Assembly (NCBI RefSeq): GCF_007971385.1
Contig: NZ_CP042434.1
Span: 1,674,001 to 1,738,000 of the forward strand
DNA length: 64,000 bases
Direction: 5' to 3'
DNA from: Arachidicoccus ginsenosidivorans
GTDB lineage: Bacteria > Bacteroidota > Bacteroidia > Chitinophagales > Chitinophagaceae
Below the pieces are notes generated by a model that was not told where the DNA came from, made no database searches, and saw only the letters and a program-made list of their open reading frames with translations. Below are positions 27,270 to 36,248 of this stretch, piece by piece. Every line of letters starts with the position of its first letter. Position 1 is the stretch's first letter. The position numbers and the translations under genes were made by a program.

Positions 27270-28715
27270 ATGCAAAAAAAAATGATCAAAAGGGGCCTGA
27301 CTCTGGCTGCTATGGCAATGAGCCTTGCGGGCATCGCAAATGCTCAGCAAACGACCGCAAATAAAGTCGTGGCAGATAAGATTATCGCACAGGTAGGCGA
27401 CGACATCGTCCTGCAATCCGATATTCAGGAAGGCGTCAATCAATATAAAAGTAATCCGGAATTTACGGATCTGCCACCAGATCTGGATTGTCATATCCTG
27501 AAAACGCAGGTCATGATGAAAGCCCTGGCCATCCAGGCCAAACGGGACTCCCTGCCCTTTTCAGATGACGAGGTTGCGCAGGCTTTTCAAAGCAAAATTC
27601 AAATGTACCTGCAACAGTTCGGCTCAAGAGAAAGACTGGAACAGGCCGCAGGCAAAACCATCGAACAAATGCGCCAGGAATGGACCCCAGATTTAAAACA
27701 GACATTGCTGGCTCAGAAAATGCAACGTTCCATCGCGCAAAACGTAACCATTACCCCGATTGAAGTAGAAGCTTATTACAATCAGATTCCCAAGGATAGC
27801 CTTAAATTCTATGAAAGTCAGTTTGAGGCCAGTCAGATTATTATTTACCCAAAACCCAATCAGGACGTCATCGATTATATCAAAAACGAACTGGAAGATT
27901 GGAAAAAGCAGGTAGAAGACAAAAAAGCCAACTTTGCAGCCCTCGCAAAATTATATTCTGATGAACCCGCCGCCAAGCAAACAGGCGGTCAATTGAGTAT
28001 CAACCGTCAGGATGATAAAGGCAGAATTGACCCGGATTTTATGAATGCAGCTTTTCGGTTAAGAGAAGGTCAGATTTCTCCTGTAATTAAAAGCCAGATG
28101 GGCTATCATATTATCCAGATGGTGAGTAGGGCTGGTAATGATGCCATTGTCAGACATATCATCAAAATACCTCCTGTCACAGATGAAGAAATTCAGATCG
28201 TTCAAAAGCGTATGGACAGCATAAGGGACTTGCTCTCTTCGGGTAAAATGGACTTCTCCGAAGCATTTAACCGTTACAACGAAGACAAAGATGCCAAATA
28301 CAATGCCGGCGCAATTTATGGGTATGATGGCTATAGCCCGGTAACTTCGTTTACCATTGATCAGCTCCATGATAAAGATTTGGTCAAACTGCTACCCAAC
28401 ATGAAAGTTGGTGACTTTTCTGACCCGCAGGTCTTTACCGATCAGACTGGCAGACAGGGTGTAAGAATTGTTTATCTACGGGTTAGAACGGAGCCTCATA
28501 GAGAAAATATTAAAGATGATTACGATAAAGTCGCTCAACGTGCCCTGGCAGTCAAAAAACAGGAGGCTCTGGATGACTGGCTGAATAAGCACATGAAAGA
28601 TTTTTATATCCAGATAGATCCATCATTTGCCCATTGCCCGGAACTGGCCCAATGGATGAAGAGCACCAACGAGAAAGTTGAGCACTACTCCTCTATGGAA
28701 CTCAAAAACCAATAA
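27270..28715 (+). CDS. Periplasmic peptidyl-prolyl isomerase, SurA-like, 481 aa
   Basis: Exported chaperone/PPIase. The signal peptide ends near SLAGIANAQQ. A SurA-N-like helical domain follows, then a first parvulin domain (from about FYESQFEASQIIIYP to YHIIQMVSR) with the GGQLSINR segment, and a second, more degenerate parvulin-like domain (IVRHIIKIPP). The ATG at 27270 is preferred over the upstream in-frame TTG because it gives a normal signal peptide. It likely assists outer-membrane protein folding; substrates are not deducible. It has its own promoter and terminator. Confidence 0.88.
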   Translation: MQKKMIKRGLTLAAMAMSLAGIANAQQTTANKVVADKIIAQVGDDIVLQSDIQEGVNQYKSNPEFTDLPPDLDCHILKTQVMMKALAIQAKRDSLPFSDDEVAQAFQSKIQMYLQQFGSRERLEQAAGKTIEQMRQEWTPDLKQTLLAQKMQRSIAQNVTITPIEVEAYYNQIPKDSLKFYESQFEASQIIIYPKPNQDVIDYIKNELEDWKKQVEDKKANFAALAKLYSDEPAAKQTGGQLSINRQDDKGRIDPDFMNAAFRLREGQISPVIKSQMGYHIIQMVSRAGNDAIVRHIIKIPPVTDEEIQIVQKRMDSIRDLLSSGKMDFSEAFNRYNEDKDAKYNAGAIYGYDGYSPVTSFTIDQLHDKDLVKLLPNMKVGDFSDPQVFTDQTGRQGVRIVYLRVRTEPHRENIKDDYDKVAQRALAVKKQEALDDWLNKHMKDFYIQIDPSFAHCPELAQWMKSTNEKVEHYSSMELKNQ

Positions 28716-28756
28716 CAACAATACTTACTAAGTATTCCTTCTTGATACTTTACCCT

Positions 28757-28793
28757 AACAATCGCCGCAGTTAACCGTACTGCGGCGATTGTT
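28757..28793 (+). terminator. Rho-independent terminator after the SurA-like gene
   Basis: A perfect 15-bp stem, AACAATCGCCGCAGT (28757-28771) with its complement at 28779-28793, has a 7-nt loop and is followed by ATTTAAG. The T-run is short, but the stem is very stable and lies 42 bp after the stop. Confidence 0.75.
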
Positions 28794-28865
28794 ATTTAAG
28801 CATTATTCAATAAGGCATAACACCAATTTCCAGCATCTATCGACCATTGACAGCTTTAATTTGTT

Positions 28866-28873
28866 TATTTTTG
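28866..28873 (+). promoter_or_regulatory. Putative promoter -7 box of the DxDD protein gene (TATTTTTG)
   Basis: TATTTTTG fits the TAnnTTTG consensus, 69 bp before the ATG at 28942; an upstream TTG (in CATTGACAG) is about 16-17 nt away. Confidence 0.45.
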
Positions 28874-28941
28874 AGGCAGGAAAAGCCATGGCGGTCTCAA
28901 AGTGTTATACTTAAAAGCGTCCCCCTATCCAGTTCTCATTT

Positions 28942-30246
28942 ATGCAGTCAGTCAACACATATATTCTCTATACTAACCGGCTTAAACGACTAGTAAAACA
29001 GCTACTAAAAGCCTCGCGCAGCCCCGTATTAGACCAATGGCTGCTGCGCTGTAGCTTCTTTTGCGCTTTGCTGTTTGTTGGATGTCCGGTAGCACTGGCG
29101 CAAAAGTCCGACCAAGCTCCCTATAATGCCAAAGCACTTTCCCGGATTAGCCTTGTTCTGCACCGACTGGAGAAAGCACAGGTAAAACCAGGGGAAGACG
29201 CGGTTTTTCTACCTGGCAGCTATCCTTCCTATATTCATCACACGCAGCGCTTTAAAAAGAAAAAAAAGGACATTACGATATTTTACAATATACTGATCGA
29301 CCTGACACTCAAAAAAATAAGACCGGCACTGCCAGACAGCTTGCAAATAAGAATTGATACTTTACTTAAGCGTTCTGGCAGGATTTATCCCAGATTTTAC
29401 AATAAAGCCCGTGGCAGCTATAATTTCTGGCTACGAGACAGTGCCTACCGCTTTCCGTATTCCTGGTGGATCCCACTGATCAAAAAAGATGGCGCCGTAC
29501 CTGATGATATGGATGACAGCGTCCTTTCCCGTTTTGTCGACCCCAAAGGCAATAAAGACAGCCTGGAAAAGCTCCATCAGATCCTGCAAAATTATACCGG
29601 ACACCCTGGCAAACATTTACATACTGCTCCAAAAGCCTATAGAAGGTTCCATACCTACTCAACCTGGTTTGGCAAAAAATTCCCGGTTGTGCTGGACGCA
29701 GTTGTACTCAGCAATATATTAAGTTTTGTGTGTCATTATGACCTACCCTGGACAAAAGCCGATTCAGCGGCCATGAGGCTGATTGTACAAAGCGTAAAAT
29801 CAGGTGATTATATTAAGCGCCCGCTGGCCATTTCACCATATTACGGTAAAACAGCTATCCTGCTATATCATTATTCAAGACTGATGCAGCAAAAAAAACT
29901 ACCGGCGCTGGATAGTCTGCGTCCTTTCTTAATGAAGACGGGTTATGCAATACTGCAAAAACCATCCGCAGATTTAATGGAAAAGGTCATTGCCGCAAAT
30001 GCGCTGATGCAACTGGGAGAAAAAACCCCGCAACTCAGACTGCCCAGTGCCCAAAACTGGCAATCCGTCATAGAACATAGTGATTTTGCCTATTTTATCG
30101 GCAATATCCCTTCTTATATGTCAAGAGGGCTACAGGGCGTACTACATCCTATCAATGCGTTAATGTATTACCATTATTGTCCAGCATTTAATGATGTCCT
30201 GGTACTGCAATATCTGGTGACAGGTGCTGAAAAGGACACTCAATAA
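28942..30246 (+). CDS. Exported protein of unknown function with a DxDD motif, possibly terpene-cyclase-like fold, 434 aa
   Basis: I do not recognise a characterised family. A hydrophobic segment at about residues 36-53 (CALLFVGCPVALAQ) looks like a signal peptide after an unusually long basic n-region. The mature part is helical with aromatic-rich turns. It carries PDDMDDSVL, which contains DMDD at residues 189-192, the DxDD motif of class II terpene cyclases. Later segments VVLDAVVLSNILSF and ISPYYGKTAILLYHYSRL resemble the repeated helices of alpha/alpha-toroid proteins. Export argues against a normal cytosolic cyclase role. The gene stands alone between the SurA-like gene and purL. Function is unknown; fold assignment is inference. 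Confidence 0.75.
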   Translation: MQSVNTYILYTNRLKRLVKQLLKASRSPVLDQWLLRCSFFCALLFVGCPVALAQKSDQAPYNAKALSRISLVLHRLEKAQVKPGEDAVFLPGSYPSYIHHTQRFKKKKKDITIFYNILIDLTLKKIRPALPDSLQIRIDTLLKRSGRIYPRFYNKARGSYNFWLRDSAYRFPYSWWIPLIKKDGAVPDDMDDSVLSRFVDPKGNKDSLEKLHQILQNYTGHPGKHLHTAPKAYRRFHTYSTWFGKKFPVVLDAVVLSNILSFVCHYDLPWTKADSAAMRLIVQSVKSGDYIKRPLAISPYYGKTAILLYHYSRLMQQKKLPALDSLRPFLMKTGYAILQKPSADLMEKVIAANALMQLGEKTPQLRLPSAQNWQSVIEHSDFAYFIGNIPSYMSRGLQGVLHPINALMYYHYCPAFNDVLVLQYLVTGAEKDTQ

Positions 30247-30474
30247 GAATAACTGCCAGAATAGCCCCCATAGCTCCCTACAATAAAACAAGGCATCTTG
30301 CTGTCTGTCAATAAGATCAGGCAATCCTGCGCTTCAGACAATTCACCGCCGATGATCTTTTTAACCTTGTATTTTGCTGCCTGGTTGCTTAAATGGCCGC
30401 TTGCTTTATAGCATGTTGACACCACCGCATTTAAAAGGGCAGGGGTTCGGGGCTGTTTTTCCCAACTTTTGTTA

Positions 30475-30482
30475 TAAATTTG
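30475..30482 (+). promoter_or_regulatory. Putative purL promoter -7 box (TAAATTTG)
   Basis: TAAATTTG matches the -7 consensus, 37 bp upstream of the purL ATG. The 15-mer ATTTGCGTGGCATTT starting here also occurs at the lptB promoter. Confidence 0.55.
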
Positions 30483-30519
30483 CGTGGCATTTCAATTACA
30501 ATTTTTCTTAAAGATTCCA

Positions 30520-32739
30520 ATGGAAATTACCGTACAACACGCCAAAGAGCTGCGTTTAACCGCAGAAGAATTTGAACTGATCAAACAAAAATTAGGTCGC
30601 ACGCCCAACTTTACGGAGCTCTGTATATTCAGTGCCATGTGGAGCGAGCACTGTAGTTATAAAAACTCTATCAAATGGTTGAAGACCCTGCCACGTGATG
30701 GAGGCAGAATGCTGGTGGCCGCAGGGGAAGAAAATGCCGGCCTGATGGATATGGGTGGCGGTTACGGCGTTGTATTTAAAATTGAAAGTCATAATCACCC
30801 CAGTGCCATTGAACCCTTCCAGGGTGCCGCGACCGGCGTGGGTGGGATCCAAAGGGATATCTTTACCATGGGAGCCAGACCCATTGCATCGCTCAATAGC
30901 TTACGTTTCGGGAATCTGAAAGATAAAAAAACACAGCGTCTGCTGGCAGGCATCGTCCACGGCATTGGTCATTATGGCAACTGTTTTGGTGTGCCGACTG
31001 TAGCTGGCGAGGTTTATTTTGAGGATTGTTATCATACCAATCCCCTGGTCAACGCCATGAGTGTGGGTATCGTTGAAACCAACAGAACTGTCAGTGCCAC
31101 TGCCGAAGGTAAGGGTAACCCTATTTTCTTTGTGGGCAGTGCTACCGGCAAGGATGGTATTGGTGGAGCTAGTTTTGCTTCCGCCAATATTACTGAAGAA
31201 AGTACAGAGGAACTGCCCGCCGTACAGGTAGGGGATCCGTTTCAGGAGAAAAAATTATTAGAAGCCTGTCTGGAAGTATTACGTACAGATGCCGTGGTAG
31301 GCATGCAGGATATGGGTGCCGCAGGCATAATCTGCTCAACGGCGGAAATGAGTGCCAAAGGCGGTGTGGGTATGCATATTGATCTGGAAAAAGTGCCTAC
31401 CCGTCAAAAAAACATGAAAGCCTGGGAATTACTGCTGAGTGAAAGCCAGGAAAGAATGCTACTAGTCGCCCATAAAGGCAAGGAAGATCAGATTTTGGAG
31501 GTATTTGAAAAATGGGATCTTCCTTGCAGCGAAATCGGTTATGTTACAGACGACGGTCAGTTAAAATTCTATATGAATGGAGAGTTGGAGGCGGATGTCC
31601 CGGCTGAAGAATTAGTACTGGGCGGCGGCGCTCCACAATATGAACGCGAATATACCCGGCCTGCTTATCTGGACAAAGTAGCCGCCTTTAATCAGGACAG
31701 TATTGAGGATTTGAAAGACAATGCAGCCATCAAAACGGCCGCAGAAAATCTGATCCAAATCCCCAATATTGCAAACAAAAGGTGGGTTACGGTACAATAT
31801 GACTCCATGGTAGGTACTGCCAATACGCAGACCAATGCGCCTAGTGACGCAGCCGTTGTCCTGGCCAAAGGAACCGGTAAGGCCCTTGCCGTTACCACTG
31901 ACTGCAATAGTCGATATGTTTATGCAGATCCGTTTGTCGGCGCTGAAATCGCAGTAGCGGAAGCCGCCAGAAATATTGTCTGCTCGGGTGGAGAGCCCAT
32001 TGGCGTCACCAACTGCCTAAACTTCGGCAATCCTTACGACCCCGAAGTCTATTATCAGTTCGTTAAAGCCGTACAGGGTATGGGAGAAGCCTGCAAAAAG
32101 TTCAATACGCCGGTCACAGGTGGCAATGTGAGCTTTTACAACCAGAATCCTTCCGGTCCGGTCTATCCTACACCTACAATTGGCATGGTGGGCATTTTGG
32201 ATGATATCACAAATAAAATGAGCCTGGATTATAAAAAAGCAGGTGACAAGATCTATCTGATCGGCACACCTAAAAATGATATAGGCTCCTCAGAATACCT
32301 GCACAAACTCCAAAAAGTAGAATTTTCAAACGTTCCAAGCTTTGATCTGGACGAAGAATACACCCTGCAGCAAGTAGTGGCCGGACTCATTAAAAATAAA
32401 CAGATAAGCAGTGCCCATGACATCTCTGAAGGAGGTTTGATGATCACCCTATTGGAAAAAGGATTTAACCGTAATCTGGGTTTTGATGTACAAAATACAA
32501 CGGACATCAGAAAAGATGCCTTCTGGTTCGGTGAAGCCCAAAGCCGGGTTGTGGTCAGCGTACCTGCTGAGGCCAGCGAGACCTTGGAAGCGGCACTTAA
32601 GGCACAATCTGCCAGTTTTACGCTGTTAGGTACGGTAACTGAAGGTAGCGTCACCATTGACGGCGTCAACTGGGACAGCATCCAGGATTGGAAAGAAAAA
32701 TATGATACGGCGATTGAAAACTTGATTGCTGAAAACTAG
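30520..32739 (+). CDS. purL: Phosphoribosylformylglycinamidine synthase subunit PurL, 739 aa
   Basis: Catalytic subunit of FGAM synthase in purine synthesis. The length fits the small PurL type that works with separate PurS and PurQ, which are not in this window. Motifs include TELCIFSAMWSEHCSYKNS at the start, MGGGYGVVFKIESHNHPS (catalytic His region), GVGGIQRDIFTMGARPI, and MQDMGAAGIICSTAEM. The second half has VTGGNVSFYNQ and AHDISEGGLM. The ATG at 30520 (MEITVQHAKELRL) is preferred over the GTG 36 bp upstream, which would overlap the promoter box. A strong terminator follows. Confidence 0.97.
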   Translation: MEITVQHAKELRLTAEEFELIKQKLGRTPNFTELCIFSAMWSEHCSYKNSIKWLKTLPRDGGRMLVAAGEENAGLMDMGGGYGVVFKIESHNHPSAIEPFQGAATGVGGIQRDIFTMGARPIASLNSLRFGNLKDKKTQRLLAGIVHGIGHYGNCFGVPTVAGEVYFEDCYHTNPLVNAMSVGIVETNRTVSATAEGKGNPIFFVGSATGKDGIGGASFASANITEESTEELPAVQVGDPFQEKKLLEACLEVLRTDAVVGMQDMGAAGIICSTAEMSAKGGVGMHIDLEKVPTRQKNMKAWELLLSESQERMLLVAHKGKEDQILEVFEKWDLPCSEIGYVTDDGQLKFYMNGELEADVPAEELVLGGGAPQYEREYTRPAYLDKVAAFNQDSIEDLKDNAAIKTAAENLIQIPNIANKRWVTVQYDSMVGTANTQTNAPSDAAVVLAKGTGKALAVTTDCNSRYVYADPFVGAEIAVAEAARNIVCSGGEPIGVTNCLNFGNPYDPEVYYQFVKAVQGMGEACKKFNTPVTGGNVSFYNQNPSGPVYPTPTIGMVGILDDITNKMSLDYKKAGDKIYLIGTPKNDIGSSEYLHKLQKVEFSNVPSFDLDEEYTLQQVVAGLIKNKQISSAHDISEGGLMITLLEKGFNRNLGFDVQNTTDIRKDAFWFGEAQSRVVVSVPAEASETLEAALKAQSASFTLLGTVTEGSVTIDGVNWDSIQDWKEKYDTAIENLIAEN

Positions 32740-32775
32740 TCTTGGTAAATAGCCGCATACAAAATGGTGGCAGCA

Positions 32776-32829
32776 AATAAAAAGCTTTCTCATGGTAATT
32801 AATAATACTACCTGAGAAAGCTTTTTATT
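32776..32829 (+). terminator. Rho-independent terminator after purL
   Basis: A 17-bp stem (AATAAAAAGCTTTCTCA at 32776-32792 with its complement at 32813-32829) ends in a TTTTTATTT tract. It lies 37 bp after the purL stop. Confidence 0.85.
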
Positions 32830-32950
32830 TGAACGCATGACTCACTAGCCGCCCCTTCAAATGATTCCTGATCTCGAAAGCATTTTTCCAGAATCCATAA
32901 ACCGTTTGGCCTATTATATTCCATCTTTGTTGACATAAAAACAATGGAAT

Positions 32951-33280
32951 ATGTGCGATTTTAACAACCTCCACACAAGTGAAAACGGATTTATTCTGCG
33001 TTGCAGAAGTTGTGGCTATTACCAGATAGGATTTGCAGGCATGATGCTGTCCATTAACCAGGAAGATTATCAAAAGTTCGCTTTGTTGATAGAACATCTC
33101 AGTGAAAAGCAGACCCCTGTGGAAAAAAGGGACTGCAGACATATTATTATTCCCACACCTTACTATGGCGTAAACATGCTACTCAGCAAAAACGAAATTA
33201 ATGAGCTGCAAGCGTTGATTTTTAGAGCGGACAGCGAGCAGGTCGCACAATCTATGATCGCTATGCTTACCCATGGCTAA
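32951..33280 (+). CDS. Small conserved protein with CxxC motif (DUF6686-like), 109 aa
   Basis: Small soluble protein opening with MCDFNNLHTSENGFILRCRSCGYYQIGF. The Cys pair in RCRSC plus Cys2 suggests a small zinc ribbon or half-site, followed by a helical DYQKFALLIEHL segment. It resembles small proteins annotated DUF6686 in Bacteroidota; this match is from memory and function is unknown. The second half carries CRHIIIPTPYYGVNMLLSKNEINEL. Starts at an ATG 211 bp after the purL stop. Confidence 0.7.
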   Translation: MCDFNNLHTSENGFILRCRSCGYYQIGFAGMMLSINQEDYQKFALLIEHLSEKQTPVEKRDCRHIIIPTPYYGVNMLLSKNEINELQALIFRADSEQVAQSMIAMLTHG

Positions 33281-33673
33281 ACCTGATTAAGCCCAGGCAG
33301 GCTTCAGCGCGTTTTATGTGGCCATCCAACACAATCGCCTATCTTAAAAATGTTTTCTTTTGGCTGACAACTGTTGCAAATTGGTCGTCAGTTCATAAGC
33401 TACATTGGTGGGTATCCACTAAAACCTAAAGTGCTGTCTGGCACTAATTATTGGGTCATTGCAGTACTATTTGGAGCAATCCATCAGTCAACCAATTTTC
33501 TCAATTTTCTCCTTTTTCTCTCCCCATTTGTTAATCCGGTTCTTTAACACAGAACCGGTTTTCTTTTTGGGCAGAAGCCATTAACTTTGGATAGTTCATA
33601 TAACTAATCAAAAATATACAGAGCGGCCCTTAACAATTTAAAACAAAGGGCTATAAAATTCAGCGTCCCCAAA
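33281..33673. other. 393-bp gap, possible small RNA ending at an orphan terminator
   Basis: No protein-like ORF is visible. The region contains short inverted repeats (CTGAC/GTCAG near 33364-33393 and AGTGC/GCACT near 33430-33445) and ends with a clear terminator at 33536-33568. The gap between the end of the upstream gene and this terminator (about 255 bp) is the right size for a noncoding RNA, but no convincing promoter was found. Confidence 0.35.
33536..33568 (+). terminator. Orphan rho-independent terminator
   Basis: CCGGTTCT (33536-33543) pairs with AGAACCGG (33551-33558) around a 7-nt loop, followed by TTTTCTTTTT. It lies 256 bp beyond the previous gene and 106 bp before the next one. 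Confidence 0.7.
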
Positions 33674-34321
33674 ATGTCCCTTACCCATCATTTGGCAAAC
33701 CCACTAAGTGTACTATCCCCCACCGGTATCCGTTTTTTGGCCGGAACACTCGCCCTTTGCGCCTGGTTGACTATTACCCTGCAATGGTCGCTCATGTTTG
33801 GCCGTTCAGCATATAGTTTTAAACAGACACTGAGTCGATTTCTGGGTTATTTTACCATCTTATCCAATATCCTCGTAGCACTCGCATTTACCGCCTGGTT
33901 TATATACCCCGTCTCCATTTTAATGGATAAACCCGTTGCCATTATTTCAACTGCTATCAGCGTATATATAATCATTGTTGGTGTTATTTACCATTTACTG
34001 CTTAGAAAAAGCTTCCCACTAGTGGGATTGGATAAATTAGCCAATGCATTGCTGCACACCTGGCTTCCCTTATTCTACGTGCTTTTTTGGTATTTGCTGG
34101 TACCGGCTGGCATGTTGGATATAAGTCTGATTGCCTATTTTCTGATACTTCCCCTTCTCTATCTGGGCTACATCCTGATACTGGGTCATCTGACAACGCA
34201 TTACCCCTACCCTTTTGTAAATGTCACCGAAAACGGCTATCCTAAAGTCATCCGTAATGCCGTACTGATTGCACTTAGTTTTGTGTTGTTATCTGCGCTG
34301 CTGATTTATATCAAAAGCTAA
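33674..34321 (+). CDS. Pr6Pr-family membrane protein, 215 aa
   Basis: Polytopic inner-membrane protein with six hydrophobic segments (about residues 18-38, 53-75, 85-108, 122-143, 150-172, 192-212). The pattern FKQTLSRFLGYFTILSNILVAL near residue 50 and the HTWLPLFYVLFWYLLVP segment fit the Pr6Pr (FAR-17a/AIG1-like) family of unknown function in bacteria. It is a single gene starting at an ATG at 33674, and length is normal. Confidence 0.82.
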   Translation: MSLTHHLANPLSVLSPTGIRFLAGTLALCAWLTITLQWSLMFGRSAYSFKQTLSRFLGYFTILSNILVALAFTAWFIYPVSILMDKPVAIISTAISVYIIIVGVIYHLLLRKSFPLVGLDKLANALLHTWLPLFYVLFWYLLVPAGMLDISLIAYFLILPLLYLGYILILGHLTTHYPYPFVNVTENGYPKVIRNAVLIALSFVLLSALLIYIKS

Positions 34322-34568
34322 AGGTAGTGAGGCGCTGGTATAACTGGAAAGCTGGTTATCAAGAAAAAGACAATTTCTTGGATGCAGATCTGCCTTCTAA
34401 AATAACAAAAACTAAGGGCAGATAAGTTTATTTAAAACCTACCCACCCTTTCGCATTTTATTTTAAAATCAAGCAGGGATCATCTAGCCCGCTAAATAAA
34501 CACCAATTTTAAAAAAGTCAAAAAGACTTAGCCTGCAACCTCAGGGCGTCAAAATGCGTCAAATTGCT

Positions 34569-35096
34569 TTAAAACGCCTTATACCTAACGCCCGCCTTAG
34601 TTAACTCTTCCAGGCTAATGGAAGGTATTTGATGGGTTTTAAGCTTACGTATAACCATTTCTCCTATCTTTTCGGCGTCCGCCTTACTTGTAAACCCATA
34701 TTTACCCGCAACAGCAGGCACGCTGAGTTGCCTTATCAACAAACTGTCCTTCACATAAATCTCATATCCCCAGCGCGCATCTGCTGCTGAGGCCGTTAAT
34801 TTTACGGCCTGCACCCTTAAAAGCGAACTGTCTTCGTTAAATATAGGGGCACCTGCCTGGACGCCAGCAGGGGTTACAGCAGGGATTGCTGCCTTTTGGC
34901 CTAAAGCCCCCGCCTTGGTTAACCTTTCCGTCCGATTCTTATTTTGGCTATGGTCACTGTTTTGGCAGCTATTTAGCAACGGCAAAGTAGCCACAAAAAA
35001 TAGCCATACCATCAATGATAAATCAAACCGCCTTGTTACAAACTGACGCACAGAGCAGATGATTGCGCGCATCAGGCCAGGATTAAGATTAGTCAT
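34569..35096 (-). CDS. DUF4907-domain lipoprotein, 175 aa
   Basis: Exported small protein. After a basic n-region, a hydrophobic segment ends in the lipobox-like LLNSC. The C-terminal domain (WGYEIYVKDSLLIRQ, then KYGFTSKADAEKIGEMVIRKLK and ISLEELTKAGV) matches the DUF4907 family, function unknown. The start is placed at the ATG at 35096, which overlaps the stop of the Kelch gene (ATGACTAA arrangement); ATGs at 35105 and 35072 are alternatives. DUF4907 genes commonly follow Kelch-repeat genes in Bacteroidota, and the overlap suggests translational coupling. Confidence 0.75.
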   Translation of the reverse strand: MTNLNPGLMRAIICSVRQFVTRRFDLSLMVWLFFVATLPLLNSCQNSDHSQNKNRTERLTKAGALGQKAAIPAVTPAGVQAGAPIFNEDSSLLRVQAVKLTASAADARWGYEIYVKDSLLIRQLSVPAVAGKYGFTSKADAEKIGEMVIRKLKTHQIPSISLEELTKAGVRYKAF

Positions 35097-36117
35097 TTTC
35101 TTCATAAGTCTGATCAGGCAGGAATTCATCAAAATTATCAAAGGGCTGTCCAGTGTTAATACCTGTTCCGACAAATGCACGTCCGTCTACCGTAAAGGCG
35201 ACTGCTCCGCGGCGGCTGGCTCTGGTACTTTCATATGGTGTTCTGCGCGTCCAACGATCGGTCGCAAAATTATAACACCAGGTTTTATTTACATAGCTGC
35301 CATTGTCAACACTTTGCCCAGTGGTAATAAATCCTCTGTCACCAATAACAAAGGCTACGCCATTGGTACGTACAATGTCCGTATAGTCATCATCAAAATC
35401 ATCATCCGTGGCAGTGGTAATCTTATTGAGTTCGGTCCAGCTGTCCGTGGCAGGAGAAAATTTCCAAAAGTCAGTTGCAGCCTGTCCGCTGCTGTTGGTT
35501 CCCCCTACAATATAAGCCTCGTCATTGTATACAAAACTCATGGCACCGACACGCTTGTCGCCGCCCAGAGAAATCTCGGCTGCCCAGCTGTTTGTCGTGG
35601 GGTTATAAGCATACATATCCTTATAATAAGTACCGTCCCAGCCACAGGTAATATAGCCTTTATCTCCAATAGCAAAGCCTACTGCTCTGGACCTGGCTGC
35701 GCCCGCAAAATCTGCTTTTTTAGTCCAGATATTGCTAGTCGGATCATACTGATAAAAATCATTAAAGTAATTGCCAACACCATCCGTTCCTGTTCCTACA
35801 TACCCTTTCCCATCAATGGCAAAGGCAACGGCAGAATGTCTTGCGGTCGCCATAGAAGCAATCTGTGTCCAGGAATTGGTCGCCGGATCATAACGCCAGA
35901 AATCACTTAATAATTTATTGTTGCCGTCCAGGCCCGTGCCGATATAGCCATAATCACCAATGGTAAATGCCACCGCAAATGATCTTGCCACACCATCCAG
36001 GGTGGAACGCGTTACCCAGTTGCCATCTTCTTCATCGTCAGAAGTCGTCGATTTAGTACATGCAGTACCCAGCATAAGGCAGATCCCTAATAGCAGGAAC
36101 AGTCTATTTGTTTTCAT
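35089..36117 (-). CDS. Kelch-repeat lipoprotein (galactose-oxidase-like beta-propeller), 342 aa
   Basis: Lipoprotein with signal peptide LFLLLGICLMLGTACTKS (lipobox GTAC). Six or so Kelch repeats follow, each with the pattern gDyGYIGTG...FWRYDPATNSWTQ, for example GKGYVGTGTDG with FYQYDPTSNIWTK and RGFITTGQ with TWCYNFATDRWTR, predicting a beta-propeller. The start MKTNRL at 36117 gives a clean signal peptide; an upstream in-frame ATG at 36174 is less likely. It is cotranscribed with the overlapping DUF4907 gene. Probably a surface or periplasmic binding protein; the ligand is unknown. Confidence 0.88.
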   Translation of the reverse strand: MKTNRLFLLLGICLMLGTACTKSTTSDDEEDGNWVTRSTLDGVARSFAVAFTIGDYGYIGTGLDGNNKLLSDFWRYDPATNSWTQIASMATARHSAVAFAIDGKGYVGTGTDGVGNYFNDFYQYDPTSNIWTKKADFAGAARSRAVGFAIGDKGYITCGWDGTYYKDMYAYNPTTNSWAAEISLGGDKRVGAMSFVYNDEAYIVGGTNSSGQAATDFWKFSPATDSWTELNKITTATDDDFDDDYTDIVRTNGVAFVIGDRGFITTGQSVDNGSYVNKTWCYNFATDRWTRRTPYESTRASRRGAVAFTVDGRAFVGTGINTGQPFDNFDEFLPDQTYEEND

Positions 36118-36248
36118 AAATACCTTTTTTACAATTTGTTTGGTGGTGAAAGTATCAGTTAAAAGGAGGTTCAAATCGTTAAAATGGACTCAAAACGTCT
36201 ATTTCTGGACGAAGTGCCCTGATTTATCTACCAATACCTAATCTCCAT

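Noticed and set aside
30240..30425. A 61-codon minus-strand frame between the DxDD protein gene and purL
   Set aside because: Composition is fairly protein-like, but it needs a GTG start, overlaps the end of the upstream gene and shows no family; not supportable as a gene.
35059..35910. A 283-codon open frame on the plus strand
   Set aside because: It lies wholly antisense to the Kelch lipoprotein gene; its composition (Ile/Ser/Lys-rich, no domain) is a shadow of the repeats.
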